Shown: in pieces, positions 7,718 through 16,886 of the stretch
Numbering within the stretch: the stretch's first letter is position 1
How the letters are laid out: each line of letters starts with the position of its first letter
NCBI GenBank assembly: GCA_044222395.1
Contig: JBGANK010000002.1
Coordinates: 1-64,000 of the forward strand
Reading direction: 5' to 3'
DNA from: JAEUMD01 sp044222395
GTDB taxonomy: Bacteria > Pseudomonadota > Alphaproteobacteria > Rhizobiales > Hyphomicrobiaceae
Length of the DNA: 64,000 nt
The notes under the pieces: model-generated
What the model was told of the DNA's origin: nothing
Database searches by the model: none
Seen by the model: only the letters and a program-made list of their open reading frames with translations
Position numbers and translations under genes: made by a program

Positions 7718-8361
7718 GATGCGCTCCCAAGAATGCGTTCCAGCGGCGCCAGATCAAGATGTGCGCGTGCGGCGGCCTTGAGCGTCGCGGCATCGAGCGG
7801 ATCGAGATGCGGCAGGCAGCCGAGAACGGGGATGGCTGCGAAGTCGGCAATCGTGTGCATGGTGTCGTCGTTCGCCTCGCCATTGAAGATCACGCCGGGT
7901 ATGGCGATGCCGCGGCGGCGCAGCGCCTCGATCGACAGCAGCGTGTGGTTGATGGTGCCGAGCCGCGTCGATGCAACGAGAACCGTCGGCTGGCGCCAGC
8001 GCTTCATGAGCGTGATCTGCAGGAGTTCGCGGGTGACCGGCACGAGCAGGCCGCCTGCCATTTCGATCACGAGCGGGCGCATGGTTTCAGGTGGGACGAG
8101 GCGCGCAGGATCGATCGATGTGCGATCGAGTTCGGCGGCGCGGTGAGGTGAAGCGGGTGTGTTGAGGCGATAGGCCTCGGGCAGGTTGCGCGCGGCTTTG
8201 ATCGTGGCAAGGCGCATCACCGTCTCGCGGTCGGTTTCGCCGGACAATCCAGCCTGGATGGGCTTCCAGTAGTCGGCATCGAGCAGGGCCACCAGTGCGG
8301 CTGCGACGACGGTCTTGCCGATGCCGGTATCGGTGCCGGCAATGAGGAGAGCGCGGGTCAT
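7714..8361 (-). CDS. bioD: dethiobiotin synthetase
   Basis: ATP-dependent closure of the ureido ring of DAPA with CO2 to give dethiobiotin. The P-loop variant GTDTGIGKTVVAAAL opens the protein; KPIQAGL and the switch-like EMAGGLLVP region are the substrate and metal loops typical of BioD. It has 215 residues, the usual length. Four-base overlaps with bioF upstream and bioA downstream place it firmly in the operon. Confidence 0.95.
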   Translation of the reverse strand: MTRALLIAGTDTGIGKTVVAAALVALLDADYWKPIQAGLSGETDRETVMRLATIKAARNLPEAYRLNTPASPHRAAELDRTSIDPARLVPPETMRPLVIEMAGGLLVPVTRELLQITLMKRWRQPTVLVASTRLGTINHTLLSIEALRRRGIAIPGVIFNGEANDDTMHTIADFAAIPVLGCLPHLDPLDAATLKAAARAHLDLAPLERILGSAS

Positions 8362-9491
8362 GTCGAGGGCTCCTCGAGCAAGGGAGCCAGGTGCTCGATC
8401 AGGTTGGTGATGTCGTCTTGAGTCACGTTGAGGGTGAGCGAGATGCGGAGTCGCGCGGTGCCTTCGGGCACCGTGGGCGGTCTTACCGCGCGGACATCGA
8501 AGCCTGCGTCCTGCAAGGCTTCGGCGATCTGCAGCGCACGCTCGTCGCGCTTGACGATGACGGGCATGATGTGAGTGCCGGTCGGTGTCATCTCGCAGTG
8601 CTGGCGCAGCAGACTGCTGGCATGGGCGACGTGCCCTGCAAGCCTTTCGCGGCGGAGCGGTTCTCCGGTGACGATCTTGAGCGCGGCGCGTACTGTCGCT
8701 GCGATGAGCGGCGAAGGTGCTGTGGCGTAGATGAAGGGCCGCGCGCGGTTCACCATGTAGTCGCGCAGGACTTTGGGGAGCGTGATGAGTGCGCCCGACA
8801 CGCCGAGCGCCTTGCCGCAGGTGTGAAGCGCGATGATGTTGTGGCGGCCCTCCAATGCGGCGGAGAGCCCGCGTCCCTCGGCTCCGAGTACGCCGGTGGC
8901 GTGCGCCTCGTCGATGACGAGCATGGCGTCATGGCGTTGCGCGACATCGGCGAGAGCCGCGAGAGGCGCCAAGTCACCATCCATCGAGTAGAGGCTTTCG
9001 ACCGCGATCCAGGCGCGGCCGGTGCCGCCGCCGCGGCGCCATGCTGCGATTGTGTCTGCTGCGGCATCGGCGTCGTTGTGAGCGAAGGGGCGGTACTCGG
9101 CGCGCGACATCGTCATGCCATCGTGGACGCTGGCATGTATGAGTTCATCGTGGACAATGAGATCGCCACGCTGCGGGAGTGTTGCGAACAGTGCGGTATT
9201 GGCGGCAAAGCCTCCACCGAAGAACAAGGCGCTTTCGCTGCCGAAGTAGCGCGCGGCTTCCTGCTCGAGGACTTCGTGCTCGGGATGATTGCCCCGCAGA
9301 AGCCGTGACCCGCCCGAGCCCAACGGAACGCCGCGTGCGAGGGCGGCGTTAGCTGCATCCTTGAGGACGTCTGATTCTGCCAGGCCCAGATAGTCGTTGG
9401 ACGAGAAGTCGAGGCCACGCCGTGGGCTCAGCGCACGCAGCCGGCGGCGGCGGGAAAGCGCGTCGAGGGATCGCTTATGCGCTTCGTGCAT
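8358..9491 (-). CDS. bioF: 8-amino-7-oxononanoate synthase
   Basis: PLP-dependent alpha-oxoamine synthase joining L-alanine to pimeloyl-ACP or -CoA to make KAPA. Visible motifs are FSSNDYLGLA, GSGGSRLLRG, the aspartate in LVIDEAHATGVLG and the PLP lysine in HTCGKALGVSG. It has 377 residues, normal for BioF. Its start lies inside the 3' end of bioB (17-base overlap) and its stop overlaps the bioD start. Confidence 0.95.
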   Translation of the reverse strand: MHEAHKRSLDALSRRRRLRALSPRRGLDFSSNDYLGLAESDVLKDAANAALARGVPLGSGGSRLLRGNHPEHEVLEQEAARYFGSESALFFGGGFAANTALFATLPQRGDLIVHDELIHASVHDGMTMSRAEYRPFAHNDADAAADTIAAWRRGGGTGRAWIAVESLYSMDGDLAPLAALADVAQRHDAMLVIDEAHATGVLGAEGRGLSAALEGRHNIIALHTCGKALGVSGALITLPKVLRDYMVNRARPFIYATAPSPLIAATVRAALKIVTGEPLRRERLAGHVAHASSLLRQHCEMTPTGTHIMPVIVKRDERALQIAEALQDAGFDVRAVRPPTVPEGTARLRISLTLNVTQDDITNLIEHLAPLLEEPST

Positions 9492-10560
9492 GCCCTCGGC
9501 ATCCCGCTGCGGTCGCGGAGGCGCCTTCAGCGGCGTGCGCGCCGTTGTCGTGGTTCTGGTCGTGTTCGCCCGTCTCGATGTCTAGCCCTTCGATGCCGAG
9601 CCGCGTGAAGAGAAGCTCGTCCTTGTCTTCGCCCGGGTTGTCGGCAGTCAGCAACGTCTCGCCGACGAAGATCGAGTTGGCACCGGCGAAGAAGCACAGC
9701 GCCTGCAACTCGTCGCTCATCTCGGTGCGGCCGGCGGACAGGCGCACGAACGAGCGCGGCATCATGATGCGGGCGAGTGCAATCGTGCGGACGAATTCGA
9801 TCGGGTCAATGGGTGCGACGTTCTCCAGCGGCGTGCCGGGAATGGTGATCAGCATGTTGATGGGCACGCTGTCGGGATGCTCGGCCAGGTTGGCGAGCGT
9901 CACCAGCATGTCGACGCGGTCTTCGCCGGTCTCTCCCATGCCGACGATGCCGCCGGAGCAGACCTTCATGCCTGCTTCGCGCACGCGCGAGATGGTGTCG
10001 AGGCGGTCGGCGAAGGTGCGCGTCGTGATGATCTGGGAATAGTAGCGCTCGGAGGTATCGATGTTGTGATTGTAGTAGTCGAGGCCGGCGGTCTTCAACC
10101 TGGCGATGTCGGTGTCGGTCAACATGCCAAGCGTCATGCAGGTTTCCATGCCCAACGCCTTGACGCCTTCGACCATGGCGATGATAGCGTCCATGTCGCG
10201 CGCTTTCGGCTCGCGCCATGCCGCGCCCATGCAATAGCGGGTGGCTCCGCCGGCCTTGGCCTTTCGCGCCTCGGCGATGACGCGCTCCACTTCCATGAGC
10301 TTGGAGGCCTTGAGTCCGGAATCGTGGTGCGCGGACTGGCTGCAATAACCGCAGTCCTCCGCACAGCCCCCGGTCTTGATGGAAAGCAGCCGGCTTTTCT
10401 GTACGCGATTGGGATCGAAGTTGGCGCGATGGACCGTGTGGGCGTGGAACAGGAGGTCATTGAACGGCAATTGGTAGAGTGCCACGGCCTCGCTTCGCGT
10501 CCAATCGTGGCGGGGCGTGGCATCGCCGGAGGATCGGATGGCGGGCGATCTGTCGAGCAT
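9475..10560 (-). CDS. bioB: biotin synthase (radical SAM)
   Basis: Inserts sulfur into dethiobiotin. The radical-SAM cluster motif is CAEDCGYC, in SIKTGGCAEDCGYCSQSAHH, and the later YYNHNIDTSERYY and NMLITIPGTPL are BioB signatures. An extended His/Ala/Gly-rich tail of about 35 residues after the conserved core overlaps bioF. I chose the ATG at 10560; an in-frame TTG at 10566 would add two residues. This is the first gene of bioBFDAZ, with 109 bases to the PhoX-like gene upstream. I looked for the palindromic BioR operator (TTATMKATAA) in that gap and did not find it. Confidence 0.95.
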   Translation of the reverse strand: MLDRSPAIRSSGDATPRHDWTRSEAVALYQLPFNDLLFHAHTVHRANFDPNRVQKSRLLSIKTGGCAEDCGYCSQSAHHDSGLKASKLMEVERVIAEARKAKAGGATRYCMGAAWREPKARDMDAIIAMVEGVKALGMETCMTLGMLTDTDIARLKTAGLDYYNHNIDTSERYYSQIITTRTFADRLDTISRVREAGMKVCSGGIVGMGETGEDRVDMLVTLANLAEHPDSVPINMLITIPGTPLENVAPIDPIEFVRTIALARIMMPRSFVRLSAGRTEMSDELQALCFFAGANSIFVGETLLTADNPGEDKDELLFTRLGIEGLDIETGEHDQNHDNGAHAAEGASATAAGCRGHARSA

Positions 10561-10669
10561 CGGCAATGATCCATTGGTTCAGACAGCGTGGCGCATCGCG
10601 GCCGTGGCGCGACGCTGCCGGTTTCAAGGCGTTGGGCCTCGGGTCAGTGTCGCGACCGCCAAGCTGCTG

Positions 10670-12640
10670 TCATGCCGCGATTTTTCCGCCTCCAACCTTG
10701 GTGATGACCATGACCGAGGCTCGCGGAGGAAACATGGAATCCGGGCCGGCCGGCCAGCGGGTCGCGGGGTCCTTGGCCGAGGAGTGCCGGCCGAAAGCCG
10801 CCCAGCCCTTGGTGTTGTCGGCGGAAGGGTGCTGGACGGATAGGAACAGCGTGCTGCCGTCGGGGGTGAAGCGCGGGCCGCCCACCTCGGCGCCGACGGG
10901 AGCGCGAAAGAACAGCTGCGAGCGTCCGCGTTTCTCGCCGTCGAGGTCGACCGCGTAAAGTCCGTCAGCCTTGCCGGACATGCGGTCCCACTTGGTGCCC
11001 TGGTCGGTGGCGACCCACAGCCGCCAAAAGGGATCGAAGGCGACGTTGTCGGGGCAGCAGAACCAGCCATTGGCGCTGGTATCGGGGTGCCATCGCGTGG
11101 CGGGGGCTGATTTGGGATCACCGCAGACGACGAGGAACGACCAGGTGAAGCGTGTCGATGCTGGATCGCCGTCGGCCTCGAGCAGCTCGATCACATGGCC
11201 CCAATCGTTGGCGACGCGCGGGTTGGCGGGGTTCGGGTTCTTGCGCCCGTCATTGTTGGTCAAGGTCGCGATGACGCGGCCGCCAGGTCCGGGCTCGACG
11301 TCCTCGGGGCGGTCCATTTCGGTGGCGCCAGCGGCCGTGGCCGCCAAGCGCGCATCGATCAGGATGTCGGCCATGGTGGCGAAGCGCGGATCGCCGGCGA
11401 GCTTGCCCTCGCCGGGCGCCAGCTTCAACCATGTGCCCGTGCCGTCCGCATCGAAGCGCGCGGCATAGAGCGTTCCCTCGGACAGGAGCGTCTTGTTGTG
11501 GTTGCGGTCGCCGGGCCGGAACGTCCCACTCGAGACGAACTTGTAGATGAACTCGTCCTTGTCGTCGTCGCCGGAGTAGACGACGATCTGGCCGGATTTG
11601 GCGATGGCGTTCTCGGCGCCCTCGTGGCGGAAGCGGCCAAGGGCGGTGTGCTTGACCGGGGTCGAGCCCGGTTCCAGTGGGTCGACCTCGACAATCCAGC
11701 CGCAGCGGTTGGGCTCGTTGGGCTCGCGGGCGAGGTCGAAGCGGTCGACGTAATGGCCCCAGCCGGCAACGTTGCGAGAGCCTGGTATGTCGTAGCGGCG
11801 GCGCGAAGCCGTCTCTCTTTCATCGAGAGTTGGTGGCTGGCGTCCGGAGCGGCTTTCTCCTGGCGGCAGGAAATAGAGATGGAAGTTCTCTTCGGGCATC
11901 AGCCATGTTCCCCACGGCGTGATGCCGCCGGCGCAATTGGCAAGCGTGCCGAGGCAGGTGCGTCCGGTCGGGTCGGCGCTGGTCATCATGCGGGTGTGGC
12001 CGGCGGCGGGGCCGTCGATTGTCATGGCGGTTTCCAGCACGGTGATGCGACGGTTGTACTTTGAAGTCTTGACCGTTGCCCAATCGTTATCGGTTCGGTT
12101 GATCTCGACGATGGAGCCGCCGATGGCCGCCATTTCGATGCGGGTGCGTTCGGGACCGGAATCGATCACCAACGCGCTGCTGTAGGCCGCGTCGGCGAAC
12201 ATCATGTGCTGTTGTGCGTACTCGTGATTGACGCATAGGAGGCCGCGGTTGCCCTCATCATCGAGCGGAATGAAGCCGATGAAGTCGTTGTTGGTGCCGA
12301 ACTGGCGCAATTGGCTTTCGACCGACTGCTTTTCTGGATCGAACGCGGGTGCATCCTCGAACAAGGGATCGCCCCAGCTCAGGAGTGGTCGCGCCTCATA
12401 GCCTTCGGCGACGTGATGGCTTCCGTCGATACCTGCCGTCAGCTCTTTGAACGAGAACGGCGGGCTCGTCGCTGGAGCGTCGAGGGAGCGCGCCAGTGCT
12501 GCGCTGGGCGAGGTGGTTGTCTTCAATGCCGCTAGGAGTGCGCCAATCCGACCCAATGCCGACATGAAGCGACGGCGGGAGAGGTGCGGCTCGGCGGTCG
12601 AGCGCAATTCGGCGAGGCGACGGGAAGCTGGTGATGTCAT
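10670..12640 (-). CDS. PhoX-family (DUF839) Tat-exported protein
   Basis: 656 residues, resembling the PhoX alkaline phosphatase / DUF839 family, calcium- and iron-dependent phosphoesterases or related beta-propeller proteins of the periplasm. The N-terminus has a twin-arginine signal, SRRRFMSALG (about residues 21-30), followed by a hydrophobic stretch. Family-typical segments include GLLCVNHEYAQQHMMF, NCAGGITPWGTWLMPEENF, GRFRHEGAENA and CPDNVAFDPFWRLWVATDQG. Length is typical. Whether it is a phosphatase is not shown; no pho-box was identified upstream. It is divergent from the FAA-hydrolase gene. Confidence 0.85.
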   Translation of the reverse strand: MTSPASRRLAELRSTAEPHLSRRRFMSALGRIGALLAALKTTTSPSAALARSLDAPATSPPFSFKELTAGIDGSHHVAEGYEARPLLSWGDPLFEDAPAFDPEKQSVESQLRQFGTNNDFIGFIPLDDEGNRGLLCVNHEYAQQHMMFADAAYSSALVIDSGPERTRIEMAAIGGSIVEINRTDNDWATVKTSKYNRRITVLETAMTIDGPAAGHTRMMTSADPTGRTCLGTLANCAGGITPWGTWLMPEENFHLYFLPPGESRSGRQPPTLDERETASRRRYDIPGSRNVAGWGHYVDRFDLAREPNEPNRCGWIVEVDPLEPGSTPVKHTALGRFRHEGAENAIAKSGQIVVYSGDDDKDEFIYKFVSSGTFRPGDRNHNKTLLSEGTLYAARFDADGTGTWLKLAPGEGKLAGDPRFATMADILIDARLAATAAGATEMDRPEDVEPGPGGRVIATLTNNDGRKNPNPANPRVANDWGHVIELLEADGDPASTRFTWSFLVVCGDPKSAPATRWHPDTSANGWFCCPDNVAFDPFWRLWVATDQGTKWDRMSGKADGLYAVDLDGEKRGRSQLFFRAPVGAEVGGPRFTPDGSTLFLSVQHPSADNTKGWAAFGRHSSAKDPATRWPAGPDSMFPPRASVMVITKVGGGKIAA

Positions 12641-12883
12641 GGGCGATGTAAGCTCGGCGTCATGCTGGATGCGTTACTTGGTGCGGCTGATTGGCAGGCG
12701 CGAGATCGGTTCACATTTGACCTGCCTAATGGGCTGGAGCTTATATCATTGCTGGACGACCGCGGCAGATTTCGTTCGCCTTCGATGCCGAGTGCCGGGG
12801 TCGGTTCAGCCGAGATTGCGCCCGATCACGGATTCATGTCACGGCGCGCGAGTATGGATATCATTTCCCGGGAACTGGCGCCG

Positions 12884-13567
12884 ATGATCTTCGCGTTTCC
12901 TCCGATAGAGCAGCCCACTCTGCCGATTGCAGGGAGCGACCTGCTGTTTCCCGTGCATCGGGTCTATTGCATCGGCCGCAACTATGCGGAACACGCTCGC
13001 GAAATGGGCCATGATCCCGATCGAGAGCCGCCGTTCTTTTTCCAGAAGAATCCCGACAATCTGAAAGCCGGCGGAATTTTCTCCATGCCGGCTCATTCCA
13101 ATGATGTGCAATTCGAGATCGAATTGGCGGTCTGTCTCAAATCGGGTGGAACGAACATCGCAATGGAATATGCCCTCGATCATGTCTTCGGATATGCCGC
13201 GGTGCTGGATATGACGCGCAGGGATTTGCAGGCCGAGGCGAAGAAGCTCGGGCGGCCGTGGGAAGTGGCAAAGGCATTCGAGGGGTCGGCGCCGTGCAGT
13301 GCCGTGCATCGGGTTGCCGATGTCGGGCATCCCGCGAAGGGCGAGATTTCGCTCGATCAGAATGGAAAACGGCGGCAAACAGGGGATCTTTCGCAAATGA
13401 TCTGGAGTGTGCCCGAGCAGATTTCCATTCTGTCGCGCTACTTCGGGCTTCGGGCCGGCGATGTCATCCTGACTGGCACGCCGGCCGGGGTCGGGCGGGT
13501 GGAGGTGGGCGATCGTCTGGCGGGGCGCGTCGCGGGGGTGGGAGGCATTGAGATCCAGGTGATTTAA
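12884..13567 (+). CDS. fumarylacetoacetate hydrolase family protein
   Basis: A small FAH-fold hydrolase or decarboxylase of about 227 residues, probably acting on fumarylpyruvate- or oxo-acid-type substrates of aromatic degradation. The conserved YCIGRNYAEHAREMG, the metal-binding E-x-E in QFEIELAVC and the aspartate in YAAVLDMTRRD are present, as is the C-terminal GDVILTGTPAGVG. I chose the ATG at 12884 because the 74 residues possible upstream have no family similarity; an ATG at 12854 is an alternative. It stands alone, followed by an AT-rich gap. Confidence 0.85.
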   Translation: MIFAFPPIEQPTLPIAGSDLLFPVHRVYCIGRNYAEHAREMGHDPDREPPFFFQKNPDNLKAGGIFSMPAHSNDVQFEIELAVCLKSGGTNIAMEYALDHVFGYAAVLDMTRRDLQAEAKKLGRPWEVAKAFEGSAPCSAVHRVADVGHPAKGEISLDQNGKRRQTGDLSQMIWSVPEQISILSRYFGLRAGDVILTGTPAGVGRVEVGDRLAGRVAGVGGIEIQVI

Positions 13568-13863
13568 TCGAAGGGTTTCTATTTTGTAATTCTGCACGAG
13601 AGAATTGTCGGATTGATTTTATTATATTTGGGCTTCAATTTCACCGCACTTTCCGACGAATTGCGTAAGGTGAAATCCGGTTAATAGTTGTGATTTCTGG
13701 GCGCAATAAGCATAAAATCCCGAGTACGGGCGGGGTCGTGATGCGGCATGGGCGGCGGTGGAACGCTGGGGCAGCAGTAGCGCGAGAATGCCGACGCCTC
13801 GTTCCTTAGACGTGCTGGCGCGCCGGGTGGATTGGCGTGAGGAGCTTGAGGGTGGTTGAATCG
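13568..13863. other. AT-rich intergenic region with interleaved complementary segments
   Basis: About 300 bases, clearly more AT-rich than the surroundings. gaattgtcgga (13602-13612) can pair with tccgacgaatt (13652-13662, one bulge), while atttcacc (13638-13645) can pair with ggtgaaat (13669-13676). The pairs interleave in the order A, B, A', B', so in RNA they could form a pseudoknot or two mutually exclusive helices. No known riboswitch class is recognised. The rest holds the leader of the small gene at 13864. Confidence 0.4.
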
Positions 13864-14121
13864 ATGCAATCAGTTGAACGCGAGACCGAGCTTGCGGAGC
13901 TGCTCAATCGGCACGAGGTCCTGGGCCTGCGTGGCTACACGTTTGCGCTTGGACCGCAGGGTGGCGTGATCGTCGGCCGCTGGGGACATGTGCGCGGCGT
14001 CTGGCGGGCCGGCAACGATGGTTATGGCTGGATTCCCGCCAGCAACACCGAGCCGGTGCACTGGTCCGAGAATGCCGAAGCGGCGGTTCGCTTCACGCTC
14101 GTGATGATGACGTCGGTTTGA
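13864..14121 (+). CDS. small hypothetical protein
   Basis: 85 residues, unrecognised. No signal peptide or membrane segment is visible. The protein is rich in Gly and Trp in the middle (GRWGHVRGVWRAGNDGYGW), suggesting a compact beta fold, with acidic N-terminal helices. The ATG at 13864 is preceded by GAGGGTGG about 9 bases upstream; an earlier in-frame start at 13837 would add nine residues. It is convergent with the DUF1178 gene, 39 bases apart. Confidence 0.6.
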   Translation: MQSVERETELAELLNRHEVLGLRGYTFALGPQGGVIVGRWGHVRGVWRAGNDGYGWIPASNTEPVHWSENAEAAVRFTLVMMTSV

Positions 14122-14160
14122 GGCCGCTGCAGACGCTAGCATCGGGCAGTACGCAGGACG

Positions 14161-14640
14161 TCAGCTCAAGTCGTCGGGCAGCCGCGGCATCGGCAGCACG
14201 TCGATGCCATCTTCAGCAAGTTCCTTGACGTCCTCGGCAGTCGCCTCGCCATGGATGGCGCGATCGGGTGATTCGTCGAAATGGATACGGCGTGCCTCTT
14301 CGGCAAACCGAGGGCCGACGTACTCCGACTTGGCAAGGATCTGGTCGCGCAGGGCGCGGACCTCTTTCATCATGACCTTCAGCTGTTGTGCTTCGGGAGT
14401 TGCGGCCAGTAGCGCCGAGGAATGTGCGGACTGGGTGCCGGTGGACGGCGCCTGGGATGTGCTTTCCGGGCTGCGGGCGTGGGCAATCTGCGGGGCCATG
14501 ATGGCGCGTTTGACGTTCACCCCACCGCACACGGGGCAGTTCAGCTGACCTTCAGTCTCTTGGCTTTCGTAGGCCGTGCTCGATGCGAACCAGGCCTCGA
14601 ATTCGTGACCTTCTTCGCACTGCAGGCGATAGCGGATCAT
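14161..14640 (-). CDS. DUF1178 family zinc-ribbon protein
   Basis: 159 residues. The N-terminus matches DUF1178: MIRYRLQCEEGHEFEAWF with a first cysteine, then CPVCGG, which together can form a small zinc ribbon. The middle is Ala/Ser-rich and probably disordered; the C-terminal half has conserved ARRIHFDESPDRAIHGEAT. Function is unknown. Its ATG overlaps the stop of the nitrilase gene (ATGA), and the grxC-nitrilase-DUF1178 order is conserved in alphaproteobacteria, hinting at a shared thiol- or metabolite-repair setting. Confidence 0.88.
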   Translation of the reverse strand: MIRYRLQCEEGHEFEAWFASSTAYESQETEGQLNCPVCGGVNVKRAIMAPQIAHARSPESTSQAPSTGTQSAHSSALLAATPEAQQLKVMMKEVRALRDQILAKSEYVGPRFAEEARRIHFDESPDRAIHGEATAEDVKELAEDGIDVLPMPRLPDDLS

Positions 14641-15512
14641 GGCGTTACTCCGTAGCCCAGGTGGGCAGCGGCTTCGATCACGGTGAAGCTCCGATCGTGC
14701 GACAACGATGGGACGCGGCTGCGGACATCGGCGACGACAGCGGGATCGATGTCGGCAACGACGACGCCCGGCTCCGTTCCTGCCTCGGCCAATGTTTCAC
14801 CCCACGGCGCGATGATGATCGAGTGGCCGTAGGTGGCGCGGCCGATCTCGTGCAATCCGGTCTGGGCGGCGGCCAGGACAAAGCATTGCGTTTCGATGGC
14901 GCGGGCGCGGAGCAGCGTGTGCCAGTGTGCCTCGCCGGTGGTCTTGGTGAATGCGGCAGGACCGGCGATAAACTGGGCGCCGGCCTTGGCGAGGGCGCGG
15001 TGCAGATAGGGAAAGCGCAAGTCGTAGCAGATCGTCAGGCCCATGCGGCCCCATGGCAGATCGACGACGACGGCTGCTGTGCCGGGCTCGTAGCTGCGGC
15101 TTTCCTTGTAGCTTTCGCCGTTCGGCAGATCGACGTCGAACATGTGGATCTTGTCGTAGCGGGCAGCGATGTTGCCATCGGGTGAGATGACGTAAGTGCG
15201 GTTGGCCAGCTTGTCGGCTGACACCCTGACCGCCATGGAGCCGATGTGCAGCCAGATGCCGAGTTCGCGGGCGAGGCGCTGGAAGTGGATCAGCGCGGCG
15301 TTGTCTTCTTCCGGTTCGGCAAGCTCGAACAGCCGGTTGCGGTCGAGCTCCATCAGCGTGGTGACCTCGGGCGTCTGCACGTATTCAGCACCCTGCTGCA
15401 CGGCATCCCGGATCATAGCGGTGGCGTCGACGACGTTTCTTTCGACGTCGCGGCCGGATCGCATCTGGATCAGGCCGGCGCGGAACTTGGCGTTGCCCGT
15501 GGTGGTCGTCAT
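14637..15512 (-). CDS. carbon-nitrogen hydrolase (nitrilase superfamily, Nit1/Nit2-like)
   Basis: 291 residues with the complete Glu-Lys-Cys catalytic triad of the nitrilase superfamily: Glu in TPEVTTLME, Lys in RYDKIHMFDVDLP and Cys in LTICYDLRFPYL. HMFDVDLPNGESYKES is characteristic of the Nit branch, whose members deaminate dead-end amides such as deaminated glutathione or omega-amides. The neighbouring glutaredoxin gene fits a glutathione-repair role, which is inference. The ATG at 15512 is used; the stop overlaps the DUF1178 start. Confidence 0.88.
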   Translation of the reverse strand: MTTTTGNAKFRAGLIQMRSGRDVERNVVDATAMIRDAVQQGAEYVQTPEVTTLMELDRNRLFELAEPEEDNAALIHFQRLARELGIWLHIGSMAVRVSADKLANRTYVISPDGNIAARYDKIHMFDVDLPNGESYKESRSYEPGTAAVVVDLPWGRMGLTICYDLRFPYLHRALAKAGAQFIAGPAAFTKTTGEAHWHTLLRARAIETQCFVLAAAQTGLHEIGRATYGHSIIIAPWGETLAEAGTEPGVVVADIDPAVVADVRSRVPSLSHDRSFTVIEAAAHLGYGVTP

Positions 15513-15564
15513 CAGCGTCGTCTTTCATCCCAATGCCGGCGGCCCGCCAAATGCCCCTGGTCGG

Positions 15565-15822
15565 TCAGCCGGCCAGGAGCGGATCGAGATGGCCGGCACG
15601 ATCGAGAGCGTAAAGGTCGTCGCAGCCGCCAACGTGGCGGTCACCGATCCAGATCTGCGGCACGGTGTTGCGGCCGCCTGCCTTCTGACGCATCTCGGCC
15701 CTCAGACCCGGCGCGGTGTTGACGTCGATTTCGTCGAACGTGACGCCCTTCTGCTTAAAAAGGTCCTTGGCCATATGGCAATATGGACAGAACATCGTCG
15801 TATAGATCGTGATCTTAGGCAT
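15565..15822 (-). CDS. grxC: glutaredoxin 3
   Basis: 85-residue dithiol glutaredoxin with active site CPYC in YTTMFCPYCHMAKDLF, the cis-proline in NTVPQIWIG and the glutathione-binding GGCDDLYAL. It reduces protein disulfides with glutathione. Length is normal. It is 52 bases upstream of the nitrilase gene, likely in the same operon, and 153 bases downstream of comF. Confidence 0.95.
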   Translation of the reverse strand: MPKITIYTTMFCPYCHMAKDLFKQKGVTFDEIDVNTAPGLRAEMRQKAGGRNTVPQIWIGDRHVGGCDDLYALDRAGHLDPLLAG

Positions 15823-15975
15823 AGCGTAACGTGCGTCCCTTCACGGCCGATCGCCAGCTGCCAAAAATAGTGAATTGCAGAGCCTTGGCAAAGCGCCGAG
15901 GGGCCACTGTGCAGCATGATTTTGCTCAAGATGCGCGATTTTCCAGCCAATTGGCCGGAACTCGTTGCCGGTGGA

Positions 15976-16833
15976 TCAGGTGTCGAGGGCGCTCGCCGTA
16001 TCGGTGACGAGGGCCAGGGCCAGCACGTCGACCGTGGCCGCTCCGGCCGCCTGAAGCGCAATGGTGGCCGCCGACACGGTAGCGCCGGTGGTGATGACGT
16101 CGTCGATCAGGAGTACGCGGCGGCCGGCAATTTCGGGCAGATGGCGCTGGGGCACGGCAAACGCGCCTTTGACGTTCTGGCGGCGCTGGGTGGGCGTCAA
16201 GCCAATCTGGCGGTCGGTCGACCGCGTGCGCTGCAGCGCCAGCGGCGCGCTCGGCCGGCCGGTCAGTCGCGCCAGTTCAGCCGACAGGATGGCCGCCTGG
16301 TTGAAGCGGCGCCGGAGCAGCTTCCAGCGATGCAGTGGCACAGGGACAAGGACATCGGCCTCATCGATCAAGTCACGCCCGGCCTCGGCCAGCCAGCGGC
16401 CGAACAAATTGCGGGCATCGTGACGATCGCGAAACTTGAGGTCGTGGATCAGCTCGCGCATGACGCCATCGAAGCGGGCGACGGCGCGGGCGCGCCGGTA
16501 GACCGGAGGCTCGGCCATGGCCTTGGCGGACACGGTTCCGGCGCCGGCATCATAAGGCAGCGGAATTCCGAGACGGTCGCAGTGCGGCTGGCGGATGAAG
16601 TCGATTTTCGACCAGCACGCGGCGCACAGCGCATCGTGCGTCGCCATTGGCTTGTGACAGTGGAGACAAAGCGGCGGCGTGACGATATCAAGGATATGGG
16701 TGAATGACCGTCCCACCAACATCTTGATGCTCGAGGGCGTGTTTGTGCGCGTGGACGGCACTGAAGAGTCGGTGCCCGACAGCGCGGCGCTCAGCTCTTG
16801 CGGCGGTGGCTGGTGGTGATCAAGTGTCGCCAT
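15976..16833 (-). CDS. comF: ComF family phosphoribosyltransferase-like protein
   Basis: The N-terminal double cysteine pair (CLHCHKPM ... CAACW) forms the ComF zinc finger. The C-terminal phosphoribosyltransferase-type domain has VLLIDDVITTGAT, the PRPP loop. ComF proteins are associated with DNA uptake, but in most alphaproteobacteria their role is unproven. I use the ATG at 16833, giving 285 residues; this leaves about 45 poorly conserved residues before the zinc finger, and the ATG at 16725 is an alternative. The upstream extension beyond 16833 would run into the divergent promoter region of the methyltransferase. Confidence 0.85.
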   Translation of the reverse strand: MATLDHHQPPPQELSAALSGTDSSVPSTRTNTPSSIKMLVGRSFTHILDIVTPPLCLHCHKPMATHDALCAACWSKIDFIRQPHCDRLGIPLPYDAGAGTVSAKAMAEPPVYRRARAVARFDGVMRELIHDLKFRDRHDARNLFGRWLAEAGRDLIDEADVLVPVPLHRWKLLRRRFNQAAILSAELARLTGRPSAPLALQRTRSTDRQIGLTPTQRRQNVKGAFAVPQRHLPEIAGRRVLLIDDVITTGATVSAATIALQAAGAATVDVLALALVTDTASALDT

Positions 16834-16886
16834 CAGTAATTGAAGCCCTGGTACGCTAAGAAGAGGAAGCGGAAAGCATCCACCGA

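Noticed and set aside
10561..10669. BioR operator before bioB
   Set aside because: No TTATMKATAA-like palindrome is present in the 109-base gap.
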